Source of the DNA: Candidatus Thorarchaeota archaeon
Lineage (GTDB): Archaea > Asgardarchaeota > Thorarchaeia > Thorarchaeales > Thorarchaeaceae
Assembly: GCA_016839245.1 (NCBI GenBank)
Contig: JAEOUN010000092.1
Location: forward strand, 1-64,000
Direction: 5' to 3'
DNA: 64,000 bases
In this document: in pieces, positions 60,953 to 64,000 of the stretch
Layout: every line of letters starts with the position of its first letter
Position numbering within the stretch: position 1 is the first letter of the stretch
Position numbers and translations under genes: made by a program
Notes under the pieces: model-generated
Told to the model about the DNA's origin: nothing
The model's database searches: none
Seen by the model: the letters and a program-made list of their open reading frames with translations, nothing else

Positions 60953-61027
60953 TCCGTTTTTCTTTGAAATTTGTCAAAAAAAACAGATAGTTAAAAAATA
61001 GGCATCAGCTTCAGCTACGGTAATAGA

Positions 61028-61151
61028 TGTAAATGCATCATATGCATAATATTAAATCGCAAAATCAAGAATGACTTCACAAATCAGAGAATTGGCAATG
61101 TGAATCAAACATAATGATTTACTATTTTGAATCAGGGATTATGCATTTACA
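61028..61151. promoter_or_regulatory. Divergent inverted-repeat operator candidate for the phosphate regulon
   Basis: TGTAAATGCAT (61028-61038) and its exact complement ATGCATTTACA (61141-61151) lie at opposite ends of the spacer between pstS copy 1 and the AbrB-PhoU gene. The first site continues to CATATGCATAA. Such placement suits one regulator binding both promoters. Confidence 0.5.
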
Positions 61152-61177
61152 ACATTTACAGTTAATGGTGAAAAATC

Positions 61178-62191
61178 TTGAACTCAACACGAAAATTGAA
61201 TCAGGTTAGGAATTCACTCTACGTCTATTTACCACGTGATTGGTGTGATGAACACAATTTACAGAAACATTCAGAAGTACTCCTTGAACGAATTCAAGAT
61301 GGATCACTTCATGTGATTCCTACCTCTATGTCAAAAAAAGAGAGAGAAAGACTCAAAATTGGCATTGATAAAGACCATAAGAAGGACCTTGCCAACTTGC
61401 TAGTAGGTGCATATATTGTTGGAGTTGGAGATTTAGAACTCAAGTTTGATGAATCAATGGATATGGCAACACGAGAAGATATTAGTAAGTGGGTTGACAA
61501 ACTTGAGGGATGGGGAATATTAGAAGAGCGCAGCAATAGCGTTCTTGTAAGTGATTTATTATCTAGTGATAGAGAAGTCATTCGCAAGGTCCTAAGAAGG
61601 CAATTTGCAACAACAAAATATATGCTCGAACGCACCGTTTCTATTCTCGAAACAGGTAATGCTACAGACTACTCTCATATCATATCGAGGGATGAACAAG
61701 TTGATCGCAATCGGTATCTTGTAGAACGACTCTGTCATCTCGTCCTTCGTGATCCAAGTTACTCAAGATTGGTATCACTTACTTCTTCTGACGCACTCAA
61801 TTTTAGCATGGCCGCAAAACAAGTAGAACGTATTGCTGATCATATATGTGAGGCACTATTGGTATTAGCCAAATCAACCACTGTTGAAAACAAGATTAAA
61901 GAACTAGCGATGAAAATTATGAATCTTTACGATAAAACAAGCACAGTGTTTTTTGGGATTGACGCCCCAAGCAGAATCCAAATAGAAGATTTGACAAGTC
62001 ATGCATCAGCAGCATTTGATGCACTTGAGGAAGCAACGGAGTTGGCCAAGGGCCTACGCAAGTTGGAATCATCTCGAAAAGAGAAGAGCTCACATGAGAT
62101 TCTCTTGGCTCTGCATCTTGGTAGAATAGCTTCGTATTGTGCAGATATAATTGAAATTGGAATAAACAGAATCATAATGTCCCGAATTTGA
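61178..62191 (+). CDS. AbrB-PhoU phosphate-uptake regulator
   Basis: A 337-residue protein. The N-terminal 45 residues are an AbrB/SpoVT-like DNA-binding domain (LNQVRNSLYVYLPRDWCDEHNLQ). The remaining residues hold two PhoU-like helical bundles, with (RYLVERLCHLVLRDPSYSRL) and AAKQVERIADHICEALL motifs. Archaeal relatives are predicted phosphate regulators that bind DNA and sense phosphate status. The gene is divergent from the pst operon; the TTG start at 61178 has no strong SD, and TTATGCATTTACA lies just upstream. Confidence 0.85.
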   Translation: MNSTRKLNQVRNSLYVYLPRDWCDEHNLQKHSEVLLERIQDGSLHVIPTSMSKKERERLKIGIDKDHKKDLANLLVGAYIVGVGDLELKFDESMDMATREDISKWVDKLEGWGILEERSNSVLVSDLLSSDREVIRKVLRRQFATTKYMLERTVSILETGNATDYSHIISRDEQVDRNRYLVERLCHLVLRDPSYSRLVSLTSSDALNFSMAAKQVERIADHICEALLVLAKSTTVENKIKELAMKIMNLYDKTSTVFFGIDAPSRIQIEDLTSHASAAFDALEEATELAKGLRKLESSRKEKSSHEILLALHLGRIASYCADIIEIGINRIIMSRI

Positions 62192-62240
62192 GAGCTAAAC
62201 TTATGAAAGATATTTGCAGTAAATCAATTGGTGAAGGATT

Positions 62241-63071
62241 GTGCGGCAACAACCAATCAATACATTAAATGATTTGAGTAGTAAGGAATGGGTAAAAGCC
62301 ACTAAGTCTTGGTTTATTATAAATCCCCGACCTAGAACAAGGAATCAATTCAATCATCCCGCAAAATTTCCCGAAGAATTAGTAAAACATATTGTTCAAT
62401 TCTTCACCAAAACTAACGCATGGGTGTTAGATCCGTTTGCAGGAGTAGGGAGCACCTTAATTGCTTGCAACGAAATGTCTAGGCATTCAGTTGGTATTGA
62501 GCTTAACCACGAATTCATAGACATTGGAAAGAAGTTCTTATCCTTATTATCAAAAGAGCACGAGTGCCACCTAATAGAAGGTGATTCGAGAGATATTACC
62601 AGTTTACTAGAGAAGCAATTTAATCAAAATGCTCCAACTTTTGATTTTCTTATTACGTCACCACCATATTGGGATATGTTGCGAAAATCAAGAGGGGGTA
62701 ACAATTCTGTCCATAACGAACGAAAGCAAAAAGGGCTCAAACAATTCTATAGTGATTTGAAAAACGATCTTGGTAACATTGAGGATTATGTTGAATATAT
62801 CGAAACAGTTGCATCGCTTCTAGTAAGATTAAAGATAGTCCTCAGGAATGATGCATATCTTGCAATCATAGTTCAGAATATGAGAGATACTGATGGAGTC
62901 ATGCGTCCAATTGCTTGGGATTTGGCAAGGCGTCTGTCAGAGGATTTTATACTTCAACAAGAAATGATTTGGTGCCAAGATAACAAGAAACTTGGATGTT
63001 GGGGGTATCCAACAACATATGTCAGTAATGTACACCATCACTATTGTTTAATTTTTCAGAACAAAACATAA
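62241..63071 (+). CDS. Orphan DNA methyltransferase (N4-cytosine or N6-adenine type)
   Basis: A 276-residue site-specific DNA methylase. Motif X-like HPAKFPEELVKHIV (39-52) precedes motif I DPFAGVGST (64-72), and motif IV is TSPPYW (139-144). The order X-I-IV with a short target-recognition region resembles small N4-cytosine/N6-adenine enzymes; the base specificity is uncertain. No restriction gene is next to it, so it looks like an orphan methylase. GTG 62241 starts it with GGTGAAGG nearby. Confidence 0.8.
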   Translation: MRQQPINTLNDLSSKEWVKATKSWFIINPRPRTRNQFNHPAKFPEELVKHIVQFFTKTNAWVLDPFAGVGSTLIACNEMSRHSVGIELNHEFIDIGKKFLSLLSKEHECHLIEGDSRDITSLLEKQFNQNAPTFDFLITSPPYWDMLRKSRGGNNSVHNERKQKGLKQFYSDLKNDLGNIEDYVEYIETVASLLVRLKIVLRNDAYLAIIVQNMRDTDGVMRPIAWDLARRLSEDFILQQEMIWCQDNKKLGCWGYPTTYVSNVHHHYCLIFQNKT

Positions 63072-63135
63072 TGATTGTTTGTCGTAATTCAGATTATATG
63101 CACTTGATGAGAAATGTATATGGGATCGTGCGTAG

Positions 63136-63627
63136 ATGGAAATCATTGAACTATTTGATATTGAGGAAGACGAAGTAAGGCGGATTCTAAATTTACTGCC
63201 AGTGTATTGGTACCATATGAAAAGTCTTCCAGAACCATCTCTCCTTCCCATTATCAGAAAATTCAATAAAAAGGATAAATTTGTCTATGGAATTCATGTA
63301 TTTACATATGGTAATTCAGTGATGCTTACAATTCTATCAGAGTATTTAATCGATATGAAAACAGTTTCTTTCGAAATTCTAGAAACATTGCTACCAAATC
63401 CAACAGAATTGACAAGAAATGACTATGTAGAAATTCGTATTTCTGAAATTATCGAAGATATATTACAAGATAAATATGCTACACCAATCCAGATTTTTGT
63501 ATGTCCTCTTTGTGAAGCAGTCTTTATCATCAATAATGATAGTGATATACAGGATGAGATGATACAGTGCAAAAAATGCAATAAATCCATGAAATTGAGT
63601 ATGAATCTTTTTCCTCCGGAATTATGA
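63136..63627 (+). CDS. Zinc-ribbon protein of unknown function
   Basis: A 163-residue protein. The first 110 residues are mixed alpha/beta with no recognised family. The C-terminus is a zinc ribbon: CPLCEAVF (two Cys) and CKKCNKSM (two Cys) separated by an acidic loop. It starts at ATG 63136 without a clear SD and follows the DNA methylase by 64 nt, so a link is possible but unproved. Confidence 0.6.
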   Translation: MEIIELFDIEEDEVRRILNLLPVYWYHMKSLPEPSLLPIIRKFNKKDKFVYGIHVFTYGNSVMLTILSEYLIDMKTVSFEILETLLPNPTELTRNDYVEIRISEIIEDILQDKYATPIQIFVCPLCEAVFIINNDSDIQDEMIQCKKCNKSMKLSMNLFPPEL

Positions 63628-63685
63628 TTACGAGTTCAATACCATGACATATGATTCTTAAGTCAACAAAGAAAACCAAAGAGAT

Positions 63686-64000
63686 ATGCAAGACATACCT
63701 CGATCCCTCACAATAGAGGATTATGAAGAAGTAAAATCATTATGTCAAACAATTTGGGAAGGCAAAGACTATGTACCTGAGAGCTTTCCCAAATGGATCA
63801 ATGATTCAAATGCTACAACATTAGGAATTTTCAATGGTACAGAATTAGTAGCAATATTAAATCTTGAGAGAATTGAAGGCACCTCGATTGCCTGGGTACA
63901 GGGATTAAGAGTGAAGGAAGGACATCGCGATAAAGGCTATGGAACTCAGCTTACAAAAGCGATTATTGAGATTGCAAGGGCGAGTGGAGTCAGAACATTA
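63686..64000 (+). CDS. GNAT acetyltransferase, truncated by window end
   Basis: The first 105 codons of a GNAT protein, beginning MQDIPRSLTIEDYEEV. The acetyl-CoA region GLRVKEGHRDKGYG is present near residue 80. The N-terminal pattern (IWEGKDYVPESFPKWI, then AWVQGLR) matches the GNAT at 13370 (TWGGHDHLPSIIDGWI, GWMEGLR), so they are paralogues. The 3' end lies beyond the window. Confidence 0.75.
   Translation, partial: MQDIPRSLTIEDYEEVKSLCQTIWEGKDYVPESFPKWINDSNATTLGIFNGTELVAILNLERIEGTSIAWVQGLRVKEGHRDKGYGTQLTKAIIEIARASGVRTL

Overview
The window reads as a chromosomal segment of an Asgard archaeon. Evidence: three Ras/Rab-like small GTPases, a roadblock-like protein, TrmB and HTH_10 regulators, a two-part lipoate ligase, a geranylgeranyl-reductase-type flavoenzyme, TATA boxes close to start codons, many Shine-Dalgarno (SD) sequences and U-tract hairpins, and tail-anchored surface proteins. 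I cannot assign a class within Asgard. The DNA is AT-rich and densely coding, with many convergent pairs almost touching. I found no rRNA, tRNA, CRISPR array, insertion sequence or prophage.

Layout: 1-571, end of a DsrEFH/TusBCD-type sulfur-relay operon. 635-2926, a hypothetical protein, a broken surface-protein remnant, a His-rich microprotein with its own SD and terminator, and a radical SAM enzyme. 3184-9839, an ICMT-family methyltransferase, an M32 carboxypeptidase, an EamA exporter, a thioredoxin, an isoaspartyl peptidase and membrane proteins. 9965-21383, a surface protein, S9 and M3 peptidases, acetyltransferases, a second microprotein, a nitroreductase-like protein, a Rab-like GTPase and an SDR-zinc-finger fusion. 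21596-27084, a nucleoside/BMP-type ABC importer whose first ATPase domain carries an inserted membrane segment. 27155-37809, surface and membrane proteins, an HTH-BtrH-like fusion, a UMF1 transporter and small enzymes. 37923-44066, agmatinase, a TrmB regulator, a GGR-type flavoenzyme and a lipoate-attachment cluster with an M23-like protein inside. 44083-53296, transporter, regulators, coiled-coil proteins, a membrane zincin, an ATP-grasp ligase and a TIM-barrel protein. 53395-54513, two tandem GTPases. 54523-62191, a complete phosphate importer (two PstS, PstC, PstA, PstB, two PhoU) divergent from an AbrB-PhoU regulator. 62241-64000, an orphan DNA methyltransferase, a zinc-ribbon protein and a truncated GNAT.

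How the genes work together: the BMP receptor, dual ATPase and two permeases form one importer, with a terminator separating the receptor from the rest. The lipoate genes (radical SAM, LplA, LplB, preceded by the M23-like protein and the flavoenzyme) look like one transcription unit for lipoylating carrier proteins. The Pst-PhoU block is a self-contained phosphate uptake and sensing unit. Several peptidases with EamA, UMF1 and GNAT genes fit a peptide- and amino-acid-using lifestyle, which is inference.

The observations I rate highest are the membrane insertion within the ABC ATPase domain (23151-23435), two genes that appear to start at AUU codons 7 nt after a perfect SD (22827 and 35562), two unannotated microproteins with SD and terminator (1818-1964 and 16671-16748), and the M23-like protein in the lipoate operon.
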